Source: CAZEGI01 sp964512105 | GTDB lineage: Archaea > Altiarchaeota > Altiarchaeia > IMC4 > CAZEGI01 | Assembly: GCA_964512105.1 (NCBI GenBank) | Contig: CAZEGI010000002.1 | Coordinates: 1-64,000, forward strand | Length of the DNA stretch: 64,000 nt | Reading direction: 5' to 3' | Shown: positions 21,349 through 29,774 of the stretch, one piece after another | Layout: the number at the start of each line of letters is the position of its first letter | Numbering within the stretch: position 1 is the stretch's first letter | Program-made: the position numbers and the translations under genes | Notes under the pieces: generated by a model | The model's database searches: none | What the model was told of the DNA's origin: nothing | The model's input: only the letters and a program-made list of their open reading frames with translations

Positions 21349-23727
21349 ATTGCAGGATTCAACGTTCGATTCCCCTATCCGAAGGTTCTTTACCTTTCCC
21401 GTACCCTTGATGTCGTCCTTGACTTTTTCAACGGTCTTCTTCAATTTTGGATTTACCTGCAATGTCAGATTCTCAAGTTCACTTCCAAGTGAAAGGTTGT
21501 TCTCGGATTTGTGTTTTCTTATTTTCACTATGACGTCCCTTGCGAGTTCTCCTGCCGATTCCGCATCTTTGTTTATCATTTTTTCGTCATATTCCGGCCA
21601 CTCGGAAGTTGTTGCAAGCCCGTCCTTAAACGTCTCGCCCCATATCTCATCGCATATGTGCGGCGTTATGGGTGCAAGCAGGCCGAGAATCGTCCTGAGT
21701 GTTGTGTGAAGCGTGTATTGCGCTCCCTTTCGTGAGTTTTCCCCGTAAATCTCGGGCTTGTAGAGGCGGTGTTTCACCATCTCCAGATAATCGTCAGCAA
21801 GTTCGTGCCATACAAAACTCCGGATCTGCATTAAAGGCGTGTTGAAGACATATCTGTCAAGGTCCTCTGTGCATGTCTTTACCAGTCTCTGCAACTTCGA
21901 TAAAATCCATCTGTCAGTTTCAGTTAGTTCGCCCTTCTCACCTTTGTAGTCCTCCAGATGCATGCCCATGAACCTTGATATGTTCCAAAGTTTTGTCAGG
22001 AATCTTTGCGAGTGTTCGCATTCCTCCCAGCTGAACGGATAATCATCACCCAGAGTTCCGGCAGCAGCCCACTGCCGCAGGGCGTCTGCAGAATACTTCA
22101 TCAGCGGCTCTTCAGGTGAAATCACATTGCCCAGGCTTTTGCTCATCTTTCTGCCGTCAGGGCCCGCAATCATACCATTAATCATAAGATCTTCAAAGCA
22201 TCCTCTGCCTGTCAGTATTAGGTTTCTGAATATCGTGTAAAACGTCCATGTTCGTATTATTTCGTAACCCTGCGGCCTGAGCGTTGCGGGATACGTTTTC
22301 TTGAAGAAGTTTTCATCAACGCCCCAGTTCGCAATCCTCAGCGGGGTTACGGACGAATCAACCCAGCAGTCGCAGACGTCCTTTTCGCCTATTCCGTTTT
22401 TGCCGCATTTTGAGCACTTGCGTGTCGTGCCGCGCGGGTCCACAGGAAGTTCGCTCTCCTTTGCAGGCATGACATTTCCGCATCCGCATACCCAGAACGG
22501 TATCGGCGTTCCGAACACGCGCTGCCTCGAAATTATCCAGTCCCAGTTCATGGATTCTGTCCAGTCCACAAGGCGCTGGAGCATGTAGCTTGGGTACCAG
22601 TTCATGTTTCTTGAGGTTTCAACAATCTCGTCCAAAAATTCCCGCACCTTTATGAACCACTGCTCCATCGGCAGAAGTTCTATCGGGTTCTTGCACGATT
22701 CGCGTTCCGTGTGGCATACAACGTTGTGTTTCAGCGGCTCGATTTTTCTTATCACGCCTGAATTTTCGAGGTCCTCCACAAGTTTTTTCCGCGCCTCCTC
22801 GATCTTCATCCCCTTGTACTTTCCGCACACATCCGTCATCCTTCCGTTCCCGTCTATGGCGACCACCACCGGAAGTTCGTACTTCTTCTGCCACTCGATG
22901 TCCTGCTCGTCACCGAAGGTGCAGAGATACACGACACCGGTGCCGAATTCCATGTCCACCGCGCTATCTTCAAGAATCGGAACCTCGCGGTTGAATATAG
23001 GCAGCTTCGCTTTCCTGCCTACAAATTTTTTGTAACGAGCGTCATCGGGATGCACGAAAACCGCGACGCACGCGGGCATCATCTCCGGGCGCGTTGTGGC
23101 TATGGTGAGTTTTTTGCCGTCAGATTCAAGGTCAAGGTGATACAGCTTACCGTCCTTTTCAACGTAACCGACCTCGGCCTTCGCAAGCGCGGTGCCGCAT
23201 CTTGTGCACCACAGCACGGGGTGTTTCTCCCTGTAAAGCAGACCCTTCCCGTAAAAAATCAGCAGCGTTTTCTGGACTAGTTTCTTGTAGCTATCGTCCA
23301 TCGTGCGGTAGCTGTAATCCCAGTCCGTGGAATAACCAATGGATTGAAACTGGCTCTTCATCCGCTTTATCGCGTTCTCGGTCCATTCAATGCACTTTGC
23401 CAGAAATTCCTCCCTGTTGTCCTTGCTTATCCTGAAGCCCTTTTCGACGTTCAGTTCCGTGGGCAGGCCGTGACAGTCAAAACCCTGCGGCAGGTAAACG
23501 TTAAAGCCGCGCATTCTCTTGTACCTTGCAACGATGTCAATCCAGACGTGGTTGTAGATGTGACCCATGTGCAGCGTCCCGGACGTGAACGGCGGCGGCG
23601 TGTCTATGGAATAAACCTTCTTCGCATTCCTTACATCGAACCTGTGCGTTCCGCGTTTTTCCCATTCGTGCTGCCACTTCCCCTCGACTTCCTTTGCGTT
23701 GTAGTTTTTTGCTAAGATATCAATCAC
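21325..23727 (-). CDS. valS: Valyl-tRNA synthetase
   Basis: This class I aminoacyl-tRNA synthetase has about 800 residues. The HIGH-type motif appears in TPPPFTSGTLHMGH and the KMSKS loop in GRKMSKSLGNVISP. CWVDSSVTPL and zinc-type CGKNG/CDC and CTRCG stretches are typical of archaeal ValRS. The C-terminal anticodon-binding domain is present, but the enzyme is slightly short for the family. The frame continues upstream to 23871 over the divergent gene. GTG at 23727 is the better start because TATTTAAAC lies about 29 bp upstream. Confidence 0.94.
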   Translation of the reverse strand: MIDILAKNYNAKEVEGKWQHEWEKRGTHRFDVRNAKKVYSIDTPPPFTSGTLHMGHIYNHVWIDIVARYKRMRGFNVYLPQGFDCHGLPTELNVEKGFRISKDNREEFLAKCIEWTENAIKRMKSQFQSIGYSTDWDYSYRTMDDSYKKLVQKTLLIFYGKGLLYREKHPVLWCTRCGTALAKAEVGYVEKDGKLYHLDLESDGKKLTIATTRPEMMPACVAVFVHPDDARYKKFVGRKAKLPIFNREVPILEDSAVDMEFGTGVVYLCTFGDEQDIEWQKKYELPVVVAIDGNGRMTDVCGKYKGMKIEEARKKLVEDLENSGVIRKIEPLKHNVVCHTERESCKNPIELLPMEQWFIKVREFLDEIVETSRNMNWYPSYMLQRLVDWTESMNWDWIISRQRVFGTPIPFWVCGCGNVMPAKESELPVDPRGTTRKCSKCGKNGIGEKDVCDCWVDSSVTPLRIANWGVDENFFKKTYPATLRPQGYEIIRTWTFYTIFRNLILTGRGCFEDLMINGMIAGPDGRKMSKSLGNVISPEEPLMKYSADALRQWAAAGTLGDDYPFSWEECEHSQRFLTKLWNISRFMGMHLEDYKGEKGELTETDRWILSKLQRLVKTCTEDLDRYVFNTPLMQIRSFVWHELADDYLEMVKHRLYKPEIYGENSRKGAQYTLHTTLRTILGLLAPITPHICDEIWGETFKDGLATTSEWPEYDEKMINKDAESAGELARDVIVKIRKHKSENNLSLGSELENLTLQVNPKLKKTVEKVKDDIKGTGKVKNLRIGESNVESCNLLFSKGA

Positions 23728-23776
23728 CGGAATATCTTTATTATAGTAACGGTTTAAATAAAATACTTGAACTAAA
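23728..23776. promoter_or_regulatory. Divergent promoter, valS and Dph6-like gene
   Basis: The 49-bp spacer holds TATTTAAACC on the minus strand, 29 bp before the valS GTG, and TTTATTATAG on the plus strand, about 30-40 bp before the ATG at 23777. Both transcripts would be nearly leaderless. Confidence 0.5.
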
Positions 23777-24466
23777 ATGCGGTGTTGTGCGTTATTCTCC
23801 GGCGGGAAGGACAGCGTCATGGCGTTGTACAAGTCCATGAAGCAAAACGAAATCAGCGTTTTGCTATCCATAATTCCAGAACGCGACGACAGCTACATGT
23901 ATCATGTCCCCAACATAACACTCACAAAACATTCCGCGGAGGCAATCGGAATTCCGATTGTCATGGAAAAAACCTCCGGAAAACCACCAGAAGAAAACCT
24001 TGACCTGAAAAAAGCGCTGGAAAAAATAAAGAAAAAATACAAAATTGATGCCGTGGTTGCCGGTGCCGTGGGGTCGAATTATCAGTACAATATTGTGAAA
24101 AAAATCTGCGATAAGTTGGGATTGAAAGTTATCACTCCTTACTGGCAGAAAAGTCACGAGGAACTTATAAAGGAAGCCATAACTGCGGGATTCGAAATAA
24201 TCATCGTCGGGGTTTATGCCCACGGCTTGGATGATTCGTGGCTTGGAAGAAAACTTGACCTTGATGCACTGGCTGAACTGAAAAACCTAAACCGGAAGTT
24301 CGGGATAAACATCGGCGGCGAGGGCGGTGAATACGAAACTCTCGTTCTGGATGGTCCGATATTCAAAAAACGCATGGAAATAGTTGAGAGCAGCAGGAGG
24401 TGGGACGGCGTGCGCGGGGAATTGATTATCAAAAATATAAAATTAATTAACAAAAATAAATTATAA
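23777..24466 (+). CDS. Diphthine-ammonia ligase-like ATPase (Dph6 family)
   Basis: The 229-residue PP-loop ATPase has the ATP-binding SGGKDS at residues 8-13 and the conserved GGEGGEYETLVLD near the C terminus, typical of the MJ0570/Dph6 group. Characterised relatives amidate diphthine to diphthamide on elongation factor 2. The archaeal target would be aEF2. Length is normal for archaeal members. It overlaps the following lipoprotein-like gene by one base. Confidence 0.85.
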   Translation: MRCCALFSGGKDSVMALYKSMKQNEISVLLSIIPERDDSYMYHVPNITLTKHSAEAIGIPIVMEKTSGKPPEENLDLKKALEKIKKKYKIDAVVAGAVGSNYQYNIVKKICDKLGLKVITPYWQKSHEELIKEAITAGFEIIIVGVYAHGLDDSWLGRKLDLDALAELKNLNRKFGINIGGEGGEYETLVLDGPIFKKRMEIVESSRRWDGVRGELIIKNIKLINKNKL

Positions 24467-24768
24467 TGAATATGAAAATAAAATTTTTTTTGTTGCTGGT
24501 AGTGTTATTCGTGAGCGGATGCCTGACGTGCGTCCCAAAGATAGATTTTTCAACGTGCGAGAACGCCACAACCGATATCGCCAAGTCGAACTGCTACGCC
24601 GCAGGCATGGATAAGGTCGAATGCATGTCCACATGCGACGGGATTCCGGACGAATATTGGCGGGACAGATGCTACCTGAATCTTGCGAAGAACCAGAAAA
24701 GCGTGAAAATCTGCGAGAACATACAGAACAAAAACATACTGAAGGAATGCGTTGAAGAGGTTTATTGA
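24466..24768 (+). CDS. Small secreted Cys-rich lipoprotein-like protein
   Basis: The 100-residue protein starts with a charged MNMKIK, a strongly hydrophobic stretch of about 14 residues and FVSGCLTC, resembling a lipobox. The mature part has eight further cysteines in repeats such as CYAAGMDKVEC and CDGIPDEYWRDRC, suggesting a disulfide-rich exported protein. No family is recognised. Its 3' end overlaps the convergent S17e gene by 7 bp. Confidence 0.7.
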   Translation: MNMKIKFFLLLVVLFVSGCLTCVPKIDFSTCENATTDIAKSNCYAAGMDKVECMSTCDGIPDEYWRDRCYLNLAKNQKSVKICENIQNKNILKECVEEVY

Positions 24769-24989
24769 GCTACTACTACTGCGGCCTCTTTTTTCCTTTC
24801 CCTCTCCTGGATTTTCATGACCCTCGTGATGTAACCCGCGATTTTGTTCCGGATAGGCTTGCTTCTAACGTCGCAGAGCTCGTCAACCTGTTTTTTGTTC
24901 TTGTCGAAATCCGTGCCGAACTCCTTTCCGTAGTCCTCCACGAGTTTTTCAGCAATCCTCTTGATGTACGTTTGTTTTATCCTTCCCAT
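24762..24989 (-). CDS. rps17e: Ribosomal protein S17e
   Basis: The 75-residue protein matches archaeal S17e from its start (MGRIKQTYIKRIAEKLVEDY) through DFDKNKKQVDEL and SKPIRNKIAGYITR. It is part of the small ribosomal subunit and absent from bacteria. It stands alone between the convergent lipoprotein-like gene and sppA. Confidence 0.93.
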   Translation of the reverse strand: MGRIKQTYIKRIAEKLVEDYGKEFGTDFDKNKKQVDELCDVRSKPIRNKIAGYITRVMKIQERERKKEAAVVVAQ

Positions 24990-25021
24990 CTTGAATGAGT
25001 TTAGTATTTACACACATAGAT

Positions 25022-25912
25022 TTAAAAATACTCCCCGTGCAACAGCGAACGTGCTATGTCGTTTCCTACGCCCGCGGAAAAACCGGAAAGTATCTCCTCA
25101 AGGGATTTTTTGAGTTTTATCTCCTTCAGTTTAGGTTCGCCCTCGACACCGCCAAGCTCCGCAGCGATCTTGATTGCATCCTCTCTCGTCCCAAGATAAT
25201 CCACGAGCCCCAAGCTGAACGCCTTAGCCCCGATGTATATGCTGCCGTCCGAAATGTTTCTCACGTACCTCACGGATAAATTGCGGTTGACTGCTATATC
25301 TGTTACAAGGTCGTTATAGACGGAATCCACCATCTCCTGCAATTCGGTTTTTTCCTCGTCGGTTGCTGGTCTGTACGGGCTTCCAATATCCTTGCTCTTT
25401 CCGGCCTTTATGACAGTCATGTTTATCCCGATTTTTTCCATAAGACCATAGTAGTGCTGCATCGTCATAATTACCCCGATGCTACCCATAATCGAGTTCC
25501 TGTCAGCAACTATCCGGTCCGCACCAGTCGCGGCGTAGTAAGCGCCGGAAGCTCCGGTTTCACCTATCCATGCGACCACGGGTTTTTTGCAGTTTCGTAT
25601 GGAATCCATCAGCTCCCTGCTCGCAACGACAGAACCGCCACCGCTGCTTATCTCAAGCACGATTGCCTTTATCGCGTCGTCCTCAACCGCGAGGTCGAGT
25701 TTCTTTTTTATGTCTCCAACATCCGCACAGCTCGGACTTTCAAACAAACCGGCCGGACAACCCTCAAGCGTTATCTCCCCGTAAACGGGAATTATCGCGA
25801 TATTTGCTCCAAATTCGGGCAGCCTGAACGAGAGTAGAGCGAGCGCTATAATCGCCAAGGCCAAAATTGCGAATATCCCTGAAACTATTAAAATTTTGTG
25901 TTTGGTTTTCAT
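25022..25912 (-). CDS. sppA: Signal peptide peptidase SppA
   Basis: The protein is 296 residues with one N-terminal membrane anchor (about 6-28) and a single S49 protease domain. The nucleophile serine lies in GETGASGAYYAAT and the general-base lysine in AGKSKDIGSPYR; ISSGGGSVVASREL is the conserved substrate-binding stretch. It cleaves leftover signal peptides in the membrane. The open frame extends upstream to 26017 through a pyrimidine-rich hairpin and a tRNA fragment; the ATG at 25912, just before the membrane anchor, is the real start. Confidence 0.93.
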   Translation of the reverse strand: MKTKHKILIVSGIFAILALAIIALALLSFRLPEFGANIAIIPVYGEITLEGCPAGLFESPSCADVGDIKKKLDLAVEDDAIKAIVLEISSGGGSVVASRELMDSIRNCKKPVVAWIGETGASGAYYAATGADRIVADRNSIMGSIGVIMTMQHYYGLMEKIGINMTVIKAGKSKDIGSPYRPATDEEKTELQEMVDSVYNDLVTDIAVNRNLSVRYVRNISDGSIYIGAKAFSLGLVDYLGTREDAIKIAAELGGVEGEPKLKEIKLKKSLEEILSGFSAGVGNDIARSLLHGEYF

Positions 25913-25930
25913 TTTCTTTCTTTTCGTAAA

Positions 25931-25963
25931 CGTTTTCTTTCTTTTTCTAAAAGAAAGAAAAGG
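25931..25963 (+). repeat. Pyrimidine-rich hairpin near tRNA-Gly duplicate
   Basis: CTTTCTTTTTC-TAAAA-GAAAGAAAAGG forms an imperfect hairpin that ends at a duplicated tRNA-Gly 3' end. Read on the minus strand it is T-rich and could terminate tRNA transcription. Related hairpins occur at about 26289-26313, 14231-14253 and in the tRNA-Thr intron. Confidence 0.55.
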
Positions 25964-25980
25964 TTTGCGGCTGCCGGGAT
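25964..25980 (-). repeat. Partial duplicate of tRNA-Gly 3' end
   Basis: Seventeen bases are identical to 26141-26157, the acceptor 3' strand and T-stem of tRNA-Gly. It lies 160 bp downstream of the intact tRNA in its direction of transcription. Confidence 0.9.
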
Positions 25981-26142
25981 CCGAAATAAGGGACTTGCAG
26001 TCCCTAATTACGACCAACGGTCGTAATTTGTCACGAATCTTCGATTCGATAACATATCAACCCTAGGCCACGTCAAGGTCATCGAGCAAACGAAGTTTGC
26101 GAAGATGGCCTATGTTTTGATAAAACTTTTGTTAAAAGTTTT
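25981..26142. other. Spacer with hairpins beside tRNA-Gly
   Basis: There is no gene here. The spacer contains small hairpins (GACTTGCAGTC, ACGACC/GGTCGT, CGAAGATTCG-like, GCAAAC/GTTTGC) and at 26114-26142 a third copy of the GTTTTGAT hairpin repeat (AAACTTTT/AAAAGTTT), which ends directly at the tRNA-Gly 3' end. Confidence 0.6.
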
Positions 26143-26217
26143 TGCGGCTGCCGGGATTCGAACCCGGGTCGCAAGATTGGCAATCTCGAGTGATAGACCA
26201 GACTACACTACAGCCGC
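26143..26217 (-). tRNA. tRNA-Gly (GCC)
   Basis: Minus strand cloverleaf. Acceptor GCGGCTG pairs with CAGCCGC plus A, the anticodon stem CGAGA/TCTTG has one G-T pair, and loop TTGCCAA gives anticodon GCC. The T-arm is CCGGG/CCCGG around TTCGAAT. There is no intron. Partial copies of its ends lie on both sides. Confidence 0.94.
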
Positions 26218-26321
26218 TTCAACTTTTTTCATCCACTCCTGCAGCGGAGTTTCACAAGTTTTTGTTTTTTTCTTTTTAGGGTGAAACACTTTTTCTTTTT
26301 TTAAAAGAAAAAGGGCTCCTT

Positions 26322-26351
26322 GAGTGATAGACCAGACTACACTACAGCCGC
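26322..26351 (-). repeat. Partial duplicate of tRNA-Gly 5' half
   Basis: Thirty bases are identical to 26188-26217, the acceptor 5' strand and D-arm of tRNA-Gly. It is preceded on the plus strand by a pyrimidine-rich hairpin (CTTTTTCTTTTTT/AAAAGAAAAAG, 26289-26313). Confidence 0.92.
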
Positions 26352-26415
26352 ATTTGTCTTTCCCGTTGTATCTGCCGTAGTTGAGGTGCATTAAGCCATT
26401 AGCTTAATGCGCCGT

Positions 26416-26444
26416 GTTTTGATCAACCTTTTGTTAAAAGGTTG
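26416..26444 (+). repeat. 29-nt hairpin repeat, copy 2
   Basis: GTTTTGATCAACCTTTTGTTAAAAGGTTG matches the copy near tRNA-Asp (123-151) at 28 of 29 positions. As there, a longer hairpin precedes it (GCATTAAGC/GCTTAATGC, 26386-26410) and a duplicate of the tRNA 5' end follows immediately. Confidence 0.85.
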
Positions 26445-26462
26445 CTACACTACAGCCGCTTC
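26445..26462 (-). repeat. Second partial duplicate of tRNA-Gly 5' end
   Basis: Eighteen bases are identical to 26203-26220, the first 15 bases of tRNA-Gly plus 3 upstream. This is the same tRNA segment length as the duplicate beside tRNA-Asp at 157-174. Confidence 0.9.
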
Positions 26463-26540
26463 CTTATCCTCGCTGAAGAGAATATATTTTTGTTACTTAA
26501 CTTAAATATTCAATACAAGAATACATATAGGAAATAAAAA

Positions 26541-27509
26541 ATGTACCCCCTGCTATTTATATTCGCGGTTTCGTTCATGACCACTTTTTTGACCATGCTT
26601 TGGCTCATCCCAAAACTTGAGAGGGCAGGGATAGTGGGCAGGGACGTGAATAAACCAAACCAACCAGAAGTTCCGGAGATGGGTGGGTTCGGCATTATAG
26701 GCGGGCTTTGCATAGGCGTGTTGGTCGCTATTGGTATGCATACGCTTCTCGGCTGGTTTGAGGACATACACCTGACCTACCTGCTTGCGGCCCTGGTAAC
26801 GATACTTCTCATGTCGCTCATCGGAATTTTCGACGACCTGTTTGCAATGCATCAGGCTGTTAAGGCGACACTGCCGTTGCTTGCCGCACTCCCGCTCATG
26901 GCGGTAAACGTTGGCGTGAAGAGCATGGGCATACCATTCGTCGGCGAGGTTTATCTTGGCATTCTCTATCCTCTGATCCTGATACCGTTGGGCATCGCGG
27001 GCGCATCGAATGTAACGAACATGCTTGCAGGGTTCAACGGACTTGAGGCGGGAATGGGTCTCGTTGCGTGTTCCACGCTTAGTATCATAGCGTTCAAGAT
27101 TGGGCGTACTGATGCACTGGTGATACTAATCCCCATGGTTGCGGCATTACTCGCTTTTCTTTTTTACAACAGGTATCCATCAAAGGTTCTCATCGGGGAC
27201 ATAGGGACATTGAGTATAGGGGCAGTTATTGCATCATCCGTAATCATAGGAAACTTCGAGTTTGCGGGAATAATCCTGATAATCCCGTACGCATTCGATT
27301 TCGTGATAAAGGCAGTTAACGGGTTCCCGAGCAAGGGTTGGTGGGGGCGCTACGAGAATGGAAAACTTTACCCGCTCGGCAAAAAACCCGTGGGTCTGTG
27401 CCAAACCGTAATGTATCTGTTCGGGGGCGTAAGTGAGCGGAAGCTGGTGCTGACACTCATGGGTCTTGAGGTTCTGTTCGGCGTTCTTGCGCTTCTTATA
27501 TTTATGTAA
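26541..27509 (+). CDS. Polyprenyl-phosphate sugar-1-phosphate transferase (MraY/GPT family)
   Basis: The 322-residue membrane protein has about ten segments. It has the family's cytosolic motifs: GIFDDLF (the aspartate pair), NMLAGFNGLEAGMG and IGDIGTLSIGAV, plus a Trp-rich loop (SKGWWGRYENGKLYPLG) near the C terminus. The pattern is closest to archaeal/eukaryotic UDP-GlcNAc:dolichyl-phosphate GlcNAc-1-P transferases such as AglH/Alg7. It would start lipid-linked glycan assembly. It opens the 27-kb glycan locus and is 15 bp before a GT4 gene. Confidence 0.92.
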   Translation: MYPLLFIFAVSFMTTFLTMLWLIPKLERAGIVGRDVNKPNQPEVPEMGGFGIIGGLCIGVLVAIGMHTLLGWFEDIHLTYLLAALVTILLMSLIGIFDDLFAMHQAVKATLPLLAALPLMAVNVGVKSMGIPFVGEVYLGILYPLILIPLGIAGASNVTNMLAGFNGLEAGMGLVACSTLSIIAFKIGRTDALVILIPMVAALLAFLFYNRYPSKVLIGDIGTLSIGAVIASSVIIGNFEFAGIILIIPYAFDFVIKAVNGFPSKGWWGRYENGKLYPLGKKPVGLCQTVMYLFGGVSERKLVLTLMGLEVLFGVLALLIFM

Positions 27510-27524
27510 AACCCATTATGAAGT

Positions 27525-28655
27525 ATGGATTTAGCGGTAGTGCATCCCTTCCTTTATGTTCGTGGCGGGGCAGAGAAGGTTGTATTGAAAGTTGCGCAGC
27601 ACTTTGATGCGAAGGTGTATTGCGTTGTTTACGAACCGGACAACACGTTTCCTGAATTCAAGGACGTGGATGTGCAGGTTTTGAGAACAAAGGTTTTACG
27701 CATGGTCCCAGGTTTTTTTGAGCGCAGATTAAGGGAAGCCATAATATCTGCCTATACGTTCTACAACGCAAAACTCGGCGATTATGATGTCATAAACGCG
27801 CAGGGAACGCCATCCGAGTGGATAAGAAACAAAAACAGCCCGGTCGTGTGGTATGTGCATTCCCCCAACAGAGAGGCGTTCGATTTGTACGATTACAGGA
27901 TGAGACAGAAAAACATGGTGCAGAGGATGCTGTATTGGGCATCCATAAAACCGTACCGCACCATAGAACCGAAAATCGTTCCGAGGATAGAGCACATATT
28001 CGCAAACAGCAGGAACACGCAGGGAAGGCTGAAGCGATATCTTGGTGTGGACTCGGAAGTTTTGAACCCATGCGTGGATTATGAAAGGTTTTACTGTGGC
28101 GATTACCAGAAATATTTCCTCTACCCCTCGAGGATAATCCCCGAGAAGAGATTTGAGTTTGCCATAAAAGCGTTCAAGGAGTTCAAGAAGAAAAATCCTG
28201 GCTGGAAACTCGTGATAACAGGTTCCTTGATAAGGAGCAGGAAAAACCACGTGGAATACTACCAAAGGATAAAGGAGATGCTCGGGGATGATGGGGACAT
28301 CCTCCTTGACGTAAGTGATGAAAAATTAAGGGAACTCTACTCAAATTGTTATTCCGTGCTGTATACGCCAATAGACGAGGACTTCGGCATTGTTCCGCTG
28401 GAAGGATTTGCAAGCTACAAGCCGTGCATTGCTGTGAACGAGGGCGGTCCAAGGGAAGTGGTTGTTGATGGTAAAACAGGTTACCTTGTTAACTCTGAGG
28501 ATGAGATGACAAGGAGGATGAATACACTCGCAGGCGACAGAAATCTCACGGAAAAAATGGGCAGGGACGCGAGGAGGCATGTGGAGAAGAATTATTCATG
28601 GAACAGGTTCATGGAGAAATTTGAGGATGTTTGCAGTAAGTTAAAGTCGAATTGA
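27525..28655 (+). CDS. GT4-family glycosyltransferase
   Basis: The 376-residue GT-B enzyme has an N-terminal RGGAEKVVLKVA stretch, linker motif PSRIIPEKRFEFAIKAF and the donor-site acidic motif EDFGIVPLEGFA followed by VNEGGPREVV. This is the usual GT4 layout for NDP-sugar transfer with retention. It follows the sugar-1-phosphate transferase by 15 bp and may add the next sugar. Its last 15 bp overlap the convergent GT4 gene. Sugar specificity cannot be read. Confidence 0.92.
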   Translation: MDLAVVHPFLYVRGGAEKVVLKVAQHFDAKVYCVVYEPDNTFPEFKDVDVQVLRTKVLRMVPGFFERRLREAIISAYTFYNAKLGDYDVINAQGTPSEWIRNKNSPVVWYVHSPNREAFDLYDYRMRQKNMVQRMLYWASIKPYRTIEPKIVPRIEHIFANSRNTQGRLKRYLGVDSEVLNPCVDYERFYCGDYQKYFLYPSRIIPEKRFEFAIKAFKEFKKKNPGWKLVITGSLIRSRKNHVEYYQRIKEMLGDDGDILLDVSDEKLRELYSNCYSVLYTPIDEDFGIVPLEGFASYKPCIAVNEGGPREVVVDGKTGYLVNSEDEMTRRMNTLAGDRNLTEKMGRDARRHVEKNYSWNRFMEKFEDVCSKLKSN

Positions 28656-29774
28656 ATCGAACACACGCAACGTATCGCTAACAACCCTATCCCATGAGTG
28701 GTTCTCAGCAGTTTTTCTTGCGTTTTTACCCATCGCCCTCATGAGTTCCTTATCGCTCAAAAGTGTTTCGATTTTTTCCCTTAGCTCTTCAATATCGTCC
28801 GGATTTTTCAGAAGCAAGCAGTCCTCCCTGCCCTGCATTATCTCGGCAGCACCTGCGATTCTGCTTGTAATTACCGGCATGCCTGTTGCCATTGCCTCCA
28901 GTATCACCAGACCGAAGGGTTCGTAAACGGTCGGAAAAACAAAGATATCGGATGCCGCATAAAATTCCCTAACACTTCTTGAGTGTCCGGAAAATATCAC
29001 CCTATTTCCCACACCTAGTTCATTTGCAATTTTTTTGTACGGTTCTGGATTGTCATTACCGACAACAAGAACATTGACGTTTTTTGGCAGATCTCTAGTC
29101 GCCCGTATTACGTACTCAAGACCCTTCCTTCTGAATTCGTTGGCCACAAAGAGTAGGACTGTATCATCTTCGTTTAAACCGTAGTATTGCCTAATCTTTT
29201 TTCTGAACTTGATTTTGTTTGAAGGGTTGAACTCATCCAAATTCACCCCGTTATAAACAACAGCTATCCTGTCCTCGGGGACGTTATAACAACCAAGAAT
29301 CTCTTTTTTTACAACTTCCGAAATCGCTATTATCCTCCTGCTACCCCTCTCCAAAACATATCTTTCTATAAGAAAGACTATGTTGCTCGTTGGTTCAAAG
29401 GTTTTAAGCAATCTGTATCCCCAACCTCGCTCACGCTTAAATTGCTTCACGACGGCCTTATGACAGCTGTGCATAACCACGACATCCGCCGTAAATGACT
29501 CGGAACCCTGGCTGTAGGTCACGTCGAACTTGTACTTGCCTTTCAACCATTTCACGGCTAGCGTGTTTTTTATTGCGTTCAAAAATATTTGGACAAAAAA
29601 AGGCCATCTTGGGAGGGGAAATTTATGCACGTTCACTCCATCAATCTTGTAATCATACCACGTGGTTATAAGATGCACCTCGTGCTTCCTCACAAATCGT
29701 TCGGTCACTTCCGAAACGTAGCGTTCGATTCCACCAACCCGGTTGAACCTCCTGAGGACTACCGCAATTTTCAT
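28641..29774 (-). CDS. GT4-family glycosyltransferase
   Basis: The 377-residue GT-B enzyme has RVGGIERYVSEV near the N terminus, VYNGVNLDEFNP, ANEFRRKGLEYVIRA and the acidic motif YEPFGLVILEAMATGMPVI. It is the last of three overlapping minus-strand glycosyltransferase genes (start overlaps the GT2 gene by 4 bp). It resembles lipopolysaccharide-core type GT4 enzymes, but the substrate is unknown. Confidence 0.92.
   Translation of the reverse strand: MKIAVVLRRFNRVGGIERYVSEVTERFVRKHEVHLITTWYDYKIDGVNVHKFPLPRWPFFVQIFLNAIKNTLAVKWLKGKYKFDVTYSQGSESFTADVVVMHSCHKAVVKQFKRERGWGYRLLKTFEPTSNIVFLIERYVLERGSRRIIAISEVVKKEILGCYNVPEDRIAVVYNGVNLDEFNPSNKIKFRKKIRQYYGLNEDDTVLLFVANEFRRKGLEYVIRATRDLPKNVNVLVVGNDNPEPYKKIANELGVGNRVIFSGHSRSVREFYAASDIFVFPTVYEPFGLVILEAMATGMPVITSRIAGAAEIMQGREDCLLLKNPDDIEELREKIETLLSDKELMRAMGKNARKTAENHSWDRVVSDTLRVFDSIRL

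Noticed and set aside
26203..26391. 62-codon minus-strand frame
   Set aside because: It runs through a tRNA-Gly duplicate, a low-complexity hairpin and the start of tRNA-Gly; no ribosome site or protein-like composition.
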